From positions 1,568,001 to 1,632,000 of the forward strand of contig CAXIUP010000120.1 in the NCBI GenBank assembly GCA_964035015.1: DNA of 64,000 bases, written 5' to 3'. Below, piece by piece: positions 10,301 to 22,649 of this stretch. The stretch is from Corallium rubrum (Eukaryota; Cnidaria; Anthozoa; Scleralcyonacea; Coralliidae). The notes below the pieces were generated by a model that was not told the DNA's origin, made no database searches, and was given only the letters and a program-made list of their open reading frames with translations. Both the position numbers and the translations under genes were made by a program. Position 1 is the first letter of the stretch; the number at the start of each line of letters is the position of its first letter.

Positions 10301-12078
10301 CACGCGGTACCCGGCTCAACTGCAGTGAAGATATATCCCAATACGTTTGTTATCTTATTAGATGTCGCTAAAATCTTATAAGATGTTGTAAGATCGTTTA
10401 AGATCTTATTACAAGATTTGGCGCAGATACATGTACGCATAGCGTACCTTTTGTTTTATGTTGCAGACGTTCAGTTTGGGGAAAATCGGAAGTCTCGCTC
10501 GCACTACACCTTAAAACAGCGCAAGCGGATGTCCCGCACTACGCACCTTAAAACTGGGTAAGCAGATTTCAAATCCCGAAAGCACGACGCATATTCATCC
10601 AAATATAACACCTGTATTTCAGACGATACTTCATCGCACATAGCAGCAGTCCAACTCTTATTCTTTGTTTGTTTTTCTTGCCAAAGAAATAACACATTTT
10701 TCACGTTGTTCAATAAGTAAACTAACTTACACCAGCTTGGCTCCCTATAGTTTCAATAAATACGCGCTATTTCATACGCTCATTATCTAATGTTATTCAC
10801 AAGTTTAAAAATTTGTTAGATAAATACTAAGTAGACCTTACTATAGCAGAACTATCGCAGATATAAAATATCTATCAAAAAAGTTCAATTATTTGCTGTT
10901 ACCATGGTAATAATGACGTTGGAACTTTGGTATATTTTCAAATATTGCATAATTGAAGCGGCATGTCTTCAGTTTGCTTCGGTGAATTTTTTTAAAAATT
11001 GCTGAGATGACAGATATTGTTGTGGAGAATATCCATGCACAAAATCAGGGAGGGTTGTATGGACAGAGTTTTCGCTATAAAAATTATCGATTTAAAAAAG
11101 TTCTGTCTTACAAAAATGTTTTAAAATTATATATACTTTAGAACTTTTTATAAACTACTTATTCACAAAATTTTAGCAAAACTCACCGAAGAAAACGTCG
11201 AACATCTATGTCGACGCGGTCATAGAATTTCGAATCGACAAGATCGCTATTTACGCATGCGTAGCGATACTATTTCTAGTCACCAGTCCCCTATTGAAAT
11301 TACCGCAGGGAGCCACCTTAAACGTTAATAGGAAATAAGTGAAAAACAAATACGACCTGTAACAAATCCCCCGTGACCGGCAAATTTCATTTCTTACCGG
11401 TCACAATGACCAGCAGATTTTCAAGATTTATTTCGAGGCTTGATCATATGACTACCTGTACTAAACTTTTATTACTCAGACTGGAGTATAGTGAGGTCCG
11501 GTGTTTATTCAAAGGGTGCACTTATTCAAGGGGGCGCCTATTTTAACTTTTCCTGGAAGGTTGGGAGATATTCGAACCTAGAGAACATAAAGGTAAGAGA
11601 GGGGATGTATAGTAATGGTCTAATTATATCCTAATTCCTCTTAATGTGGCGAGAACGACATAATATTATCTAAAACTACAGAAGCGTTTTAGAAAAGGTA
11701 AACCTCTTTTTCGGTCAAGAGGTGTTTACTGTCTTCAATTGTTTGGTACAACCTTTAATGAAGTGTTCCCGTAATACAGTTGTTGTAACGGACGTACTTC
11801 ACTCCTATAACTTTTACAAATACGCTCATTTTCCGAGTTCGCGATCCGTGTATTAGATATAACTAGACCCATTATTACTATACATTATCTCTCTTACCTT
11901 TATACTCTCTTGTCTCTACTGATACTTACAGGTAAGAAAAATTCTTTGTTTTGAGCTTGTGGTTTCTTTTTGTTGACATTATCTTGAAAAGCATTGTTCT
12001 TTTGTTTCTCAGATAATATTACTGCATTAAATAATCCTGCAAACTAGAAATAAATTAAACAATTTAATATTCAATAAG
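10301..12078. other. Unassigned region with MITE fragment
   Basis: No gene recognised. A short AAGATCTTA-type dyad lies near 10,370-10,420. At 11,375-11,425 a GTGACCGGCAAATT...CCGGTCACAATGACCAG stretch resembles the inside of the CAGGG-ended MITE at 13,869, so it may be a decayed relative. Confidence 0.4.
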
Positions 12079-12835
12079 TGTCTATGAAGTGAAAAATTCG
12101 TTGGCATTTTTGTTGTTTTATTGTACAGAGGAGCATGACAGGAGCACTCACTGAAAATTTCAAGAGAATCTGATGCGTAGTTTTCGCGCTATCAACTCTC
12201 AAAATTTCCCGTGGATAGTTTGTTTTGGCGAAATTTTGGCTTCTTGGTAACAATGCCTTATGAAGTACGCAGATGGATCATTAATAGTGAAATATATTGT
12301 TCTTACGCATAGTTGTCCGTCTGCGTACGTCATAAGCATTGTTTCCGAAAGCCCAAATTTTCTCCAAGAACGACTAGCCATGGCAAACTTTGAGAGTTTA
12401 TAGCGCGAAACTTTCCGAGTCCATGGAACAATTCGTCGTATTCTTTAATTAGCTTCTTTGTTCTCGGGGAGTTAGTCTCACTGACTTCGCGTAGTGCTTG
12501 TAAGAGTCTAAGCTCTTGTGATGTTTTCCATCTCAGTAGTGATCTACCCGATCCCTTGGCTACGTAAAGTTTCTCTTCTATGCACTTGGTCTTGAATTTC
12601 AAAACGGTTTTAAACTTTCCCAGAAGAAGAGTATAGTAGGAAGATAAACAGAAAATTTAAAGAGGGCTAGTTCATTTTTGGAGAAATTTGGGACTGGCAA
12701 ACTTTGAGATTTCATAACTGGAGTACTATACTAATACGCCAAATTCTCTTGAAATTTTCTGTGAACGCTCAGACTGCTATGCTCCTCTGTTTATTAAAAC
12801 AAAGGAATGCCAACGAGTTTTCCACTTTAGAGATG
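12079..12835. mobile_element. Foldback element, ~757 bp, carrying a pol-like scrap
   Basis: The ends pair imperfectly. AAATTCGTTGGCATTTTTGT (12,095) matches the complement of AAAGGAATGCCAACGAGTTT (12,802), and ACAGAGGAGCATGACAG matches the complement of GCTATGCTCCTCTGT. An inner pair, TTGGTAACAATGCCTTATGA / TCATAAGCATTGTTTCCGAA (12,243 / 12,331), forms a second hairpin. A minus-strand frame at 12,330-12,602 contains KKLIKEYDELFHGLGKF, which is reminiscent of the segment before the reverse transcriptase in Ty3/gypsy Pol. It is too short to be sure. Confidence 0.6.
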
Positions 12836-12921
12836 TTTTAACCAATATAATACTTCACCCTGTCAAAAACCTCAGGATTACATTGTACAACTTGATGTAT
12901 ATATTAAAAACATAAATCATT

Positions 12922-13112
12922 AAAGAAATACCAAATGGTTTTCCGTGTTTGGATACTCTGATCCAAACACGCGGGAAATTGCGAGACTGGAGAAAAGCGT
13001 AACAAAACACGAGCCGTAGGCGATTGTTTTTAGCTTTTCGGAAGTCGAGCAATTTCCCAAGTGTTTGGATAAGAGTCTCCAAACACGGAAAAAACCATTT
13101 GGTATTTCTTTT
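12922..13112. mobile_element. Short foldback element, ~190 bp
   Basis: AAAGAAATACCAAATGGTTT at the left end is mirrored by AAACCATTTGGTATTTCTTT at the right. Within it, CCGTGTTTGGATACTCTGAT then CCAAACACG is itself a hairpin. The same CCGTGTTTGGATACTCTG hairpin recurs at 13,180-13,210, just outside, so part of the unit was duplicated. Confidence 0.78.
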
Positions 13113-13868
13113 ATAAAATAATCACAAGTGAATATGATATACTGTCCGACATTTTCAAAAAATCGTTTTGGCGGGAATTTTCCGTGTTTGGATACTCTGA
13201 TCCAAACACGGCAATTGACCAATCAGGGCTCGCGTAGTATACAGTAATCAGCCTCACCTTGGAGATAGGAACTTGTGTTACACTTTCTTTTGCTGATGAA
13301 TACTACAAGCAAAATAAAAATATAAACTAAGTTCTATGGTTGTACTAATTGGTTGTAATTCTGTTGTCATGTACTGTAACAGTTGGACAATTCGGGTTTT
13401 GACACTCTTAGCTGGGAATGTGCCAGATAATCAGAGACGCTGTAACTGGGGGAACTGTTTCATATGATCTAACTTGCGCATTTTAGCTTCGACACACTGC
13501 GAAGAAAAACATAGTAAACTGTAAATATACCTGATATAGGAGAACTTTTAAAGCGCTTAGCCATATATAAAGTGCATTTATTCATGGCGCAAATGACGCG
13601 ACAAAACATTTTGTAGTTTAATTCCTGTTGATCAAAAAATATACACTTTTTAGTTTAATATTCAATCTGAAATATATACATTACTTTACAATTCATGCTT
13701 ATTATTACAACCATTTTGGAAGTACTATTTTTCGAAAGAAAAACACCTTGCATGTCCGTGAATCGTACATTCGTACGGGTTTTTGAATAAAGGTATGAAC
13801 GCTGTTGTTGTATTTACTTTTAGTTTAGCTAATAAATTAGCTTAGTAAATAGCTGATCGTTAAATACA
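13113..13868. other. Unassigned region with repeated hairpin
   Basis: Contains the extra CCGTGTTTGG hairpin at 13,180-13,210; otherwise no gene or repeat recognised. Confidence 0.4.
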
Positions 13869-14307
13869 CAGGGCTCAAAATAACGACCGGTCACCGGTCA
13901 ATGACCGGCCAAATTTTTAATGTGACCGGTCAAATAACGCCGGTCATTTTGACCGGTCACATTACTTGCAATTAATTTTATTACTTCCATTTGAAGGAAC
14001 TTAAAATGATTGTTGTTGTGCTGTTGTAGACCCGTTTTATGTCTGATATATATTGTGAACTATGTATGCATTTCCTTTTTATGACAAACGTTCATATCAG
14101 TACTAGCTTATATATATATAGCGTAGAATATACTTTACATGTTTTTTTGTTGTGCTGTGGGTTTTTGTTTGTTTTTTGTTGTTGTTATTGTTGGGGGGGG
14201 GGGGGGGGGGGGTGATTTGGGGGGTTTTCACCTTTGGCCGGTCACAATTGGAACTGACCAGTCACCATGACCGGCGTAACATACATGAAACGTTATTTTG
14301 AGCCCTG
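13869..14307. mobile_element. MITE with CAGGGCTCAAAATAACG termini
   Basis: The 17-bp terminal inverted repeats are perfect. They are flanked by the direct repeat AATACA (13,863-13,868 and 14,308-14,313). The interior has GACCGGTCA-type palindromes near both ends and a poly-G run at 14,194-14,212. CAGGG ends are typical of hAT elements, but those make 8-bp duplications and only six bases match here. The superfamily is therefore tentative. Confidence 0.8.
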
Positions 14308-14313
14308 AATACA

Positions 14314-15531
14314 TAAAAAAATTACATGTGCATACATACGTGGTAAGTTAAGGTAACCTAGCAGTACTGCAGTAGTAAAAAAAAACTAAATATCAATAAA
14401 AGTGCCTTTTGGCGGGAGTTTGACCCTCTTGCCCTTTTATCATTCCGCCGTCCCTGCAGATAATACATGTACTTTACCGAATACTGGATTTAACTGGAGA
14501 GAAACAGTACAGTATTTACTAGATACTGGCTACACCAGATACTTGATAGTACCAAGTTTAAAGTAATGTGACTATAAGAGTTAGAGAATGAAATAACAAT
14601 ACTATTGTCAGTAGAGTTTACATTTAAAATTTTAAAAAGAAACATGTTAAGTGTTTTGTAGAATAAAACTGGAGCAAGTCTGTTAGTCTACTAATGTATA
14701 AAAAACTTGTTAGACCAGTCAAACATGGTTCAAGCTCTTGTTTAAATGTCAAAATATGCCTATCTACACCAGTTTTACCAATCCAAGAACTGCAGTAATA
14801 TCGGGGTACCACCGGATAGTGGAGTATTACAAGACACATCCCTACTCTTATCTACATGTACAGGTACTGTGATCAGAAGTGACCACTGTGAAGACAAGTA
14901 GGACCTGCTGTTGGGTTACGAACAGTAACTTTTTATAATTACGGTCAAATATTTTCAAGCCACTAGCCAGATACTGTTAATAAACAATGGTAGATTGTTG
15001 GGTTGGAATCTTTGATTTTTTTGCTAGCAATTAACCAGCAACTGGTCATTTTGACACACATGTAAATCCCACATTGGCGTAATGTATGCATACACTGTAA
15101 TACAATGGTGGTGCTTGTCTGATCTTTTCAACAATCAGCACAAGGTCTGACACTATTTAGTCGAGTTTTGAGCAAAAGGTTAAGAAAACTAAAGTAGTGT
15201 GAAAAACGATTGTTAACAATTTTTAACAAAAACTCATTTTAGTATCATGCTGTTGACTTTTGTCGATGAATCGATTGTTATTAACGATTAATCAATTGCC
15301 GGGAAAGAGTCGATTAATCGATTACTGTAATCGGGCACAGCTCTAATCATGGCCATGGGAAACCACTTAAACCATATAAATCTTTCTGCTTCTATTCTGT
15401 GATGACCATGCTGTGTCAGGCTTCTCATTGGGTTTATGCTTTGATGTTTCAATGATCTAAGACTAACTGAGTGATAATGTCAGACCTTGTGCAGATCATT
15501 GAAATGATCTGATTAGTAAAGTTCAAAATAA
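14314..15531. other. Unassigned region
   Basis: No gene recognised. At 15,255-15,345 a TCGATTAATCGATTA-rich stretch followed by GGGCACAGCTCTA looks like one end of another hAT-type MITE. I did not find its partner. Confidence 0.4.
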
Positions 15532-15994
15532 ACTGTATTCAGGGTTCGAGATTTGCGGTATCCTAGTATCCTGACGATACCAGATTTCAGTTTTGGATAC
15601 CACATGTTATAACCTTGGTATCCTAGCTGGATACCAAGTAAATTGTTGATGAAATACCAAAATTATGGGTATTAGTTAAAGAATACAAAATATATAGAGT
15701 AAAGGTTTGTATATACCAAAAGAAACTGAGAACATTCGAGCATTTTCGAGCATGGGTTTATCATAATTTACGAATTTCGAAACGGTGAAAATTAAATGTA
15801 GGATTGCAGGTTGTATAGTATACACAGGCACGTGCCTGCAAATGGCGGGTGTGTCAGGCTATAATTGTCAGCATCCGGAAATCCTAACATGGTCATCTCA
15901 TTATTTACAAATTGTGCGGCCTCGTGTTTCGCTGTTCGCCGCTTTTTTACCCGGAGGTTTTATAGTTTTTCAAAATGTATTACAAGTAAATTAA

Positions 15995-18871
15995 ATGATG
16001 TGGAAATTTGTTGTTCGGAATCCGACCGACAATCCTTCAGCTTCTGAGGAAGTTCAAGAGTTTACCGGGTCAATTACATCATCGATACTGCCTACGGATC
16101 AAGGCGATCAAGGAAATGATGCTATTAATATCGATCAAAGCGAAAGGTCAAATGCGAAACAAAAGCGCAAGTTTAACCCATTGTGGCAAAAGGCATTTCC
16201 ATGGGTGAGGTTAGTCAACAAAAAAATGTTTTGCGATGTTTGCACGAAGAATAAGCATGCAGATAAATCAAGTGCGTTTGTTAAAGGATGTGATAATTTC
16301 CACATCAAATCACTTCGAAAGCACAACACGAGTAGCGGGCATGTTAAATGTGCTGCAAATGTTAAAGCTCTTAGTGCTGAACCGGGCACAAATCCTGCTG
16401 AAAGAGCACTACGAGTACTGCACGAAAAGGAGTTCGAGAAAATGCGTGTGATGTTTCGAGTTTCACATTCTTTAGCAAAGAAGGGAAGACCGTATTCGGA
16501 CTACGAGTGGGCCCTAGATCTTCATGAAACAACGCACAACATTAAACTTGGTGAGACTTACAGAAATGATCGGGCTGGGCGAAAGTTTACAACTTTTATA
16601 GCCGAGGCAGAGCGTCTTAAACTAGCTTCGGAATTGTCAACTACTCCTTTTTACAGTATCCTGACAGATGGTACTACGGATGATTCTTGGCTCTGCGTAA
16701 TCTTGAACGAGCAAATGCAGAGAATATCACGAAAGTAATTGAAGAAACCTTAAAGGATTTTGGTGGTGTGTCCGAAGAAGATCTATACAAGAAGGCTGTC
16801 GGATATGGAGCAGACGGGGCTAGTGTCAATATGGGATGTCACTCTGGAGTTGGCGAACGTCTTAAACAAAAACAACCCTTGATCACCGTGGTGCATTGTA
16901 TGGCCCACCGCTTGGAATTGGCGTTCAAAGATGTACTTAAGAATAACCCACATCAATTGCAAGTTGTGAACTTTCTCAACAACATTTATTCTTTTTATCA
17001 CGCAAGTTCTTTGAATAGGAGTATGCTAAAGATATGCTGCACTGCTCTTGGTGTTAAAGGCATTCCAACTAGAGTTGGCGGGACCCGGTGGATACCGCAT
17101 ACATACACTGCTCTGCAAAATATGTGGGCACTCTATCCAGCTCTATTACAGCACTTTGGTGAGGTATGTGGCAATTGTATAATCAATATTTTTTTTGTAT
17201 TTTATGTATTACTGTATTTTACATTATATAGGACGTTATCCACATGCAAGTATTGCGTATTATCTGTTTGACTGTTTATCATGTTTTTGTTGTTTTTTTA
17301 ATTTAAGCTTCAAGTAAACCCTCATTCAGCAGATGGGTCAGCAAAAGCTCTTGGATTAACGCGCCTTATGAAAAGCGTGTTGTTTATTAAGAATGCTGCG
17401 ATGACTACAGATTTGCTGACTTATTTGAAGAAGTTGTCTCTGTTCTTGCAAAAGCCAAACATTAACATAGCAGAGGGCATGGATTATGTGCAGACCATGA
17501 CAGACAATCTGTGCAAACTAAAGCAACGGTTAGTGTAACTTAATGATTACAATTTACAATTTTCCTTAAATTAATCTTATTGTTTGTTGTAAGAAACCCC
17601 TATATTCAAAATTTTTTGTTTTCTAAAAAGGGCTGGACCAAAGTTAACTGAACTGGTTAATACTGGTATTCTGCGTGAAATTGATTTACATGAAGAAAAC
17701 GATGAAACATTGTTGAGGTTCAGACCCATTGTTGATGCATTACTTGCTGCTCTAAACTTGCGATTTGTGCCATCTCCTAACAGTCAACACCTAAACTGGA
17801 TTGGTTTCCTTAACCTAAGATCCTGGCCAATCAAAGAGTGGAGTGGTAAAGTTTTGAAATTTATTATACAGGTACAATAGTATTTGACTATTGTATACAT
17901 TGTAATTCAATATTTTGTTCTATCTTTAAATTCTGTATAGAATTTGAGTGCTACTTTAAGACAAGCGGAAGCTTGGTAGTACTTAAAAAAATTTTAATTT
18001 TTGATGTTTTTTCTGCAAGTGATACAACATTATTATTGTTTAAGATTTTGCTGACGAAGAGATTAGGAAACTTTTAAATCACTACAAGCCGTACTTAATT
18101 CATGCTTGCCCCAATGTGGAAGGCATAGTTGCAGAGTCATTGGTTGAATGGGATGGACTTAAGTCAAGTATATATAGAAGGTACTGTTGTTCGTGTAGTA
18201 ACTTCTCAATCTCCATATAGGCTTCTTCACTTTCTTGGTAATTAACTAGTTTTGTTTTGTATCTGCTGTAAATAATATTGTACATAGTTTCTACCATGAT
18301 AATACAAATATAATATTCATTATATTATACTATTATTTCATGCTGCAGGTATGGAAGTGCAAAAGAGAGAAAAGAGCTAAACTGGGAGCGGATTAACATT
18401 GAATTTGGCGACAATGCAGAAGTCTTTTTGGTGTTGGTTGATTTGTTGCTATCAATTCCAGCACACTCTGTTGAATGTGAGAGAGGATTTTCCTTGTTGA
18501 AAACTATCAAAACAGATTGGCAAAACCGTCTCACTGATGATGCGGTCACTGACCTGATGCGAATCTCCTTGGATTCACCTGAAATAAAGCAGTTCAACCC
18601 TGATCCTGCAATATATTTGTGGCAAAAGGCTGTGGTTCGTCGTCGACGACCATCTCAAAAAATATGGAAGAAAGCAAAGAAGAACAAAGAAAATGGCAAT
18701 GATAATATTGAATCTGATGCAGTGTCCGAATCAGATTCAGAGTTATCAGATCAGGCTGATCAGCAAGTGGAACAGGAATCAATGCCATTGAACACTCAGA
18801 GTCAGACTATTAGAGACTTGTTTGAGTCTGATTCTGATGAGCCAGAATTTGAAGGATTTGATTTTGATTGA
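15995..18871 (+). pseudogene. hAT transposase, ZMYM/ZNF862-like, disrupted
   Basis: Cut-and-paste transposase of the hAT superfamily, nuclear. Exon 1 encodes a TTF/BED-type zinc finger (FCDVCTKNKHADKSSAF...H...SGHVKC, residues ~75-125). The start of the RNase-H-like domain follows, with ILTDGTTDD holding the first catalytic Asp. The frame then breaks near 16,690: roughly 25 expected residues are missing and reading continues in another frame with NLERANAENI. The second Asp (GYGADGASVNMG) and VHCMAHRLELAF follow. Introns have GT-AG borders: exons end near 17,163, 17,528, 17,871 and 18,180, and the next ones start at 17,308, 17,631, ~18,045 and 18,349. The acceptor near 18,044 does not give a matching phase. 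The last exon has the dimerisation region and catalytic Glu (SIPAHSVECERGFSLLKT) and an acidic tail. It is probably non-functional. Confidence 0.85.
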
Positions 18872-19128
18872 ATCATACGATATCTAGCAAAGTTAGCCAT
18901 AAAACAAGTCAGTAGTGATACCCCCCCATCCAGACCACAAAGGGATGCCGCCTCATTAAATATTCAACTTATTATTTATTCATTTTATAGCGTCGCGTTA
19001 CGTCACTAAGTTCTAACCCTAGTCCCGGCAACCCCGTACCCCCGCTTTTAGCCAACCCTCCGGGATTTTTACTACGTCATTCATTCTCATGCTCCTTCAG
19101 AACCCCCTAGCCCTAACTTTCCCGCGAT

Positions 19129-19410
19129 TTATTCAATCTCATGCTCCTTTGCGACCCTCTAACCCTAATCTCATTACGTCATTATGTCTCGTGCTCCTAT
19201 ATGACCCCCTAACCCTAATCTCACTCAACCCCCCGGTTTTCACTACGTCATACCGACTTATTATTTATTCATTCTCATGCTCCTTTGCGACCCTCTAACC
19301 CTAATCTCGTTACGTCATTATGTCTCGTGCTCCTATATGACCCCCTAACCCTAATCTCACTCAACCCCCCATTATTCACTACGTCATACCGACTTATTAT
19401 TTATTCATTC
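19129..19410. repeat. 136-bp tandem repeat with CCCTAACCCTAA cores (left arm)
   Basis: TCTCATGCTCCTTTGCGACC starts at 19,137 and 19,273, and each unit has two CTAACCCTAATCTC cores. The mirror copy lies at about 24,538-24,819. The cores resemble telomere repeats, but spacing and context do not fit a true telomeric array. Confidence 0.85.
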
Positions 19411-20118
19411 TCAGACTCCTTTGGGACGTCGTAACCCTAACTTTCCCCCTAACCCTAGATGTTACTTAACCCCCCGTCATAACCGATAGCTCTCCGACTG
19501 ATTTCCGAAGTTACGTAAAAGGCACGGAACATATCTCTTTATAACTAATAGAAACCAACTTTCATTTAAACCCTTAACCCTACTTATAGTCAACAGTTGT
19601 GGGACACGTAGACGTACAGAGCATGCGTACAGTAAACTTTAACAAAATAGACGTTCTTTACAAGGAACTAAAGAGAAAGTGATAGAGGCACTTTATATTT
19701 TTTATCTGAAACCTTGTCTCGATGAGTATAGAGAGTTTTGAGCAGCCGAAGTGTCTGAATTGGCAGAGCTCGTATGGACTTAAATCAATAGCATATGATG
19801 AATATTATATTAGGTTTAGAGCCTAAACATTCAATCATCCTAGAATCATTGCTAGCTAAACCCTTCGTTTGTAAGTGAAGAAATCGAAGAAGATAGAATG
19901 AGGAGTCAATTCTAAAAGCCATAAGAACGTTTTTAAGTGTCGATATATAAACGAAATATTATTTGGCTGCGGGACGGCTGAGTATCGACTTGAATTAATA
20001 GCAACATGAATATTATATTAGTTAGAACTTAAACGGCCAAACAGCTCTTTACCCATTTACTTGGAGATATGTGCCGAATTGTCGCTTATTTGGCTTTAGT
20101 TTATAAGTAAACGATGCC

Positions 20119-20316
20119 TTGAATGAAGAAATCGTTCGGCAAACTGTTCGAAAGACATTGAATCATTTTCTTCAGAGGGGTTTGCCAGAATATAAACCGA
20201 GAAACCGTTCGGCATGGCAAGCTGTTCGAAAGACATTGAATCATTTTCTTCAGAGGGGTTTGCCAGAATATAAACTGTCAAGGGTTAAACGGCTGACTCG
20301 TCAAGCATCTTGTTAA
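20119..20316 (+). other. Duplicated short open frame in left arm
   Basis: A 65-codon frame contains RKTLNHFLQRGLPEYK twice, 30 residues apart, from a direct DNA duplication of about 90 bp. It may be the remnant of a coding segment because base order is unlike the surrounding repeats. No family is recognised and no start context supports expression. The mirror copy is 23,632-23,829 on the minus strand. Confidence 0.3.
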
Positions 20317-20519
20317 TGTTGCTACGGCTGATATTTGCGTATTTATGCTCAGTGCACGTGCAGGAGACAAAAGAGAAAACTCATTAAAGTTACTAATGAC
20401 CAAAACATAACCGGATTTGCATATAAGTAGAATATTTAATTCATTTTAGGGGTGATCATGAGTTTTTTGGGAATAATAAGGGGCCTGAAGAGGTATTAAT
20501 ATATGGGCAAGTTTAGGCG

Positions 20520-20722
20520 AAAAAGTTAGTCTTAGGACTATAGTCTTAGTTTTAGGACTATATAGTAAGGACTATATAGTCTTAGTTTTAGGACTATAGT
20601 CTTAGTCTTACGGACTATAGTATTAGTCTTTGTCTAAGTCTTAGGACTATAGTCTTAGTCTTAGGACTATAGTCTTAGTCTTAGGACTATATACTCTTTG
20701 GACTATATAGTCTTAGTCTTAT
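20520..20722. repeat. GGACTATAGTCTTA array (left arm)
   Basis: Short direct and palindromic units built from TTAGGACTATAGTCTTAGTC. ACTATAGT is self-complementary, so single strands could form many small hairpins. The mirror copy lies at about 23,224-23,420. Confidence 0.9.
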
Positions 20723-20727
20723 AATCA

Positions 20728-21295
20728 CCGCAGGGGTAATCCCCAATCACCCCTGGGGCAACCTCCAAACACCCCGGGACACCCCATGGGGTAGCCCCCA
20801 AATTCCCCCGGGGTAACCCTAAACACCCCCTGGGATACCCCCAATCACCACCGGGATACCCCAAACACCCCTGGGGTAACCTCCAAACACCCCGGGGTGC
20901 CCCCAATCACCCCTGGGGTAACCCCCAAACACCCCCGGGATACCCCAATCACCCCAGGGGTAACCCCCAAACACCCCCGGGGTAACCTCCAAACACCCCC
21001 GGGTACCCCCAATCACCCCTGGGGTAACCCCCAAACACCCCTGGGGTAACCCCCAAACACCCCCGGGATACCCCAATCACCCCAGGGGTAACCCCCAAAC
21101 ACCCCCGGGGTACCCCCAATCACCCCTGGGGTAACCCCCAAACACCCCCGGGTACCCCCAATCACCCCAGGGGTAACCCCAAACACCCCCGGGCTACCCC
21201 AACCACCCCGGGGGTAACCCCAAACACCCCCAGGGGTACCCCATTCACCCCTGGCGTAACCCCAAACACCCCCGAGGATGCTCCAAACTCCCCCT
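20728..21295. repeat. GGGGTAACCCCCAAACACCC minisatellite (left arm)
   Basis: Units of 22-44 bp alternate between GTAACCCCCAAACACCCC and GTACCCCCAATCACCCC forms. The strand is very C-rich, with runs that could form G-quadruplex or i-motif structures. The mirror copy at 22,650-23,222 has a slightly different unit order, showing slippage after the palindrome formed. Confidence 0.92.
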
Positions 21296-21409
21296 ATCAA
21301 GCAGTCATATAGTCATGTAGTCATAATACTAACTAAGAGTATAGTCCTTATCTTCCCATTATCTTCCATTTATCTTTCTTGTCTTCCTTATCTTCCTCTT
21401 ATCTTCCCA

Positions 21410-21908
21410 TTATCTTCCTCCTCCTCCTCTTTGTCCTCCTCCTCCTCTTTCTCCTCTTGCTCCTCCTCTTCCCCCCTTCTTTCTTCTCCTCCTCCTCCTT
21501 CTCTTCCCCCTCTTTCTTCTCCTCCTCCTCTTGCTCCTCCTCCTCCTCTTGCTCCTCATCCTCCTCCTCTTTCTCCTCCTCCTCCTCCTCCTCCTCCTCC
21601 TCTTTCTCCTCCTCCTCTTCCTCCTCCTCCTCTTTCTCTTTCTCCTCCTCCTCCTCCTCTTTCTCCTTCTCCTCCTCTTTCTCCTCCTCCTCCTCTTTCT
21701 CCTCCTCCTCCTCTTTCTCCTGCTCCTCCTCCTCCTCTTTCTCCTCCTCCTCCTCCTCCTCCTCCTCCTCCTCCTCCTTCTCTTCTCTCCTCCTCCTCCT
21801 CTTTCTCCTCCTCCTCCTCCTCCTCCTCTTTCTCCTCCTCCTCCTCTTTCTCCTCCTCCTCCTCTTTCTCCTCCTCCTCCTCCTCTTTCTCCTCCTCCTC
21901 CTCCTCTT
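21410..21908. repeat. TCC/TTC polypyrimidine tract (left arm)
   Basis: About 500 bp of (CTC)n interrupted by TTTCT. The long Ser-, Leu- or Pro-rich open frames across it have no coding meaning. A tract this long can form triplex DNA; the mirror polypurine tract is at 22,027-22,540. Confidence 0.95.
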
Positions 21909-22026
21909 AAAATGTGTATTTAGACACTGACTGCCAAACAGAGAATGAATAAATAATAAATGTATATTTTGGTAGCGTTTTCGTCAACATCTCTATTTGA
22001 TAGTCAGTGTCTAAATACACATTTTA

Positions 22027-22540
22027 AGAGGAGGAGGAGGAGGAGAAAGAGGAGGAGGAGGAGGAGGAGAAGGAGGAGGAGGAGGAGGAGGAGGAGAAAG
22101 AGGAGGAGGAGGAGGAGGAGGAGGAGGAGGAGAGGAGGAGGAGGAGGAGGAGGAGAAAGAGGAGGAGGAGGAGAAAGAGGAGGAGGAGGAGAAAGAGGAG
22201 GAGGAGGAGGAGAAGGAGGAGGAGGAGGAGGAGGAGGAGAAAGAGGAGGAGGAGGAGAAAGAGGAGGAGAAGGAGAAAGAGGAGGAGGAGGAGGAGAAAG
22301 AGGAGGAGGAGGAAGAGGAGGAGGAGAAAGAGGAGGAGGAGGAGGAGGAGAAAGAGGAGGAGGAGGAGGAGGAGAAAGAGGAGGAGGAGGAGGAGCAAGA
22401 GGAGGAGGAGGAGCAAGAGGAGGAGGAGAAGAAAGAGGGGGAAGAGGAGGAGGAGGAGGAGAAGAAAGAAGGGGGGAAGAGGAGGAGCAAGAGGAGAAAG
22501 AGGAGGAGGAGGACAAAGAGGAGGAGGAGGAAGATAATGG
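22027..22540. repeat. GAG/GAA polypurine tract (right arm)
   Basis: Reverse complement of the left-arm tract. It is of similar length but with a different arrangement of the GAAA interruptions. Confidence 0.95.
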
Positions 22541-22649
22541 GAAGATAAGAGGAAGATAAGGAAGACAAGAAAGATAAATGGAAGATAATGGGAAGATAAG
22601 GACTATACTCTTAGTTAGTATTATGACTACATGACTATATGACTGCTTG

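Noticed and set aside
12330-12602. A functional retrotransposon polymerase gene
   Set aside because: Only a short Pol-like phrase is present, without reverse-transcriptase motifs; kept as a scrap inside the foldback element.
18990-19480. Interstitial telomere sequence from CTAACCCTAA motifs
   Set aside because: The motifs are isolated cores within a 136-bp tandem unit inside a transposon arm, not a TTAGGG array.
20703-21300. Gly/Trp-rich open frames in the GGGGTAACCCC minisatellite
   Set aside because: Repeat artefacts mirrored exactly in the other arm; no coding features.
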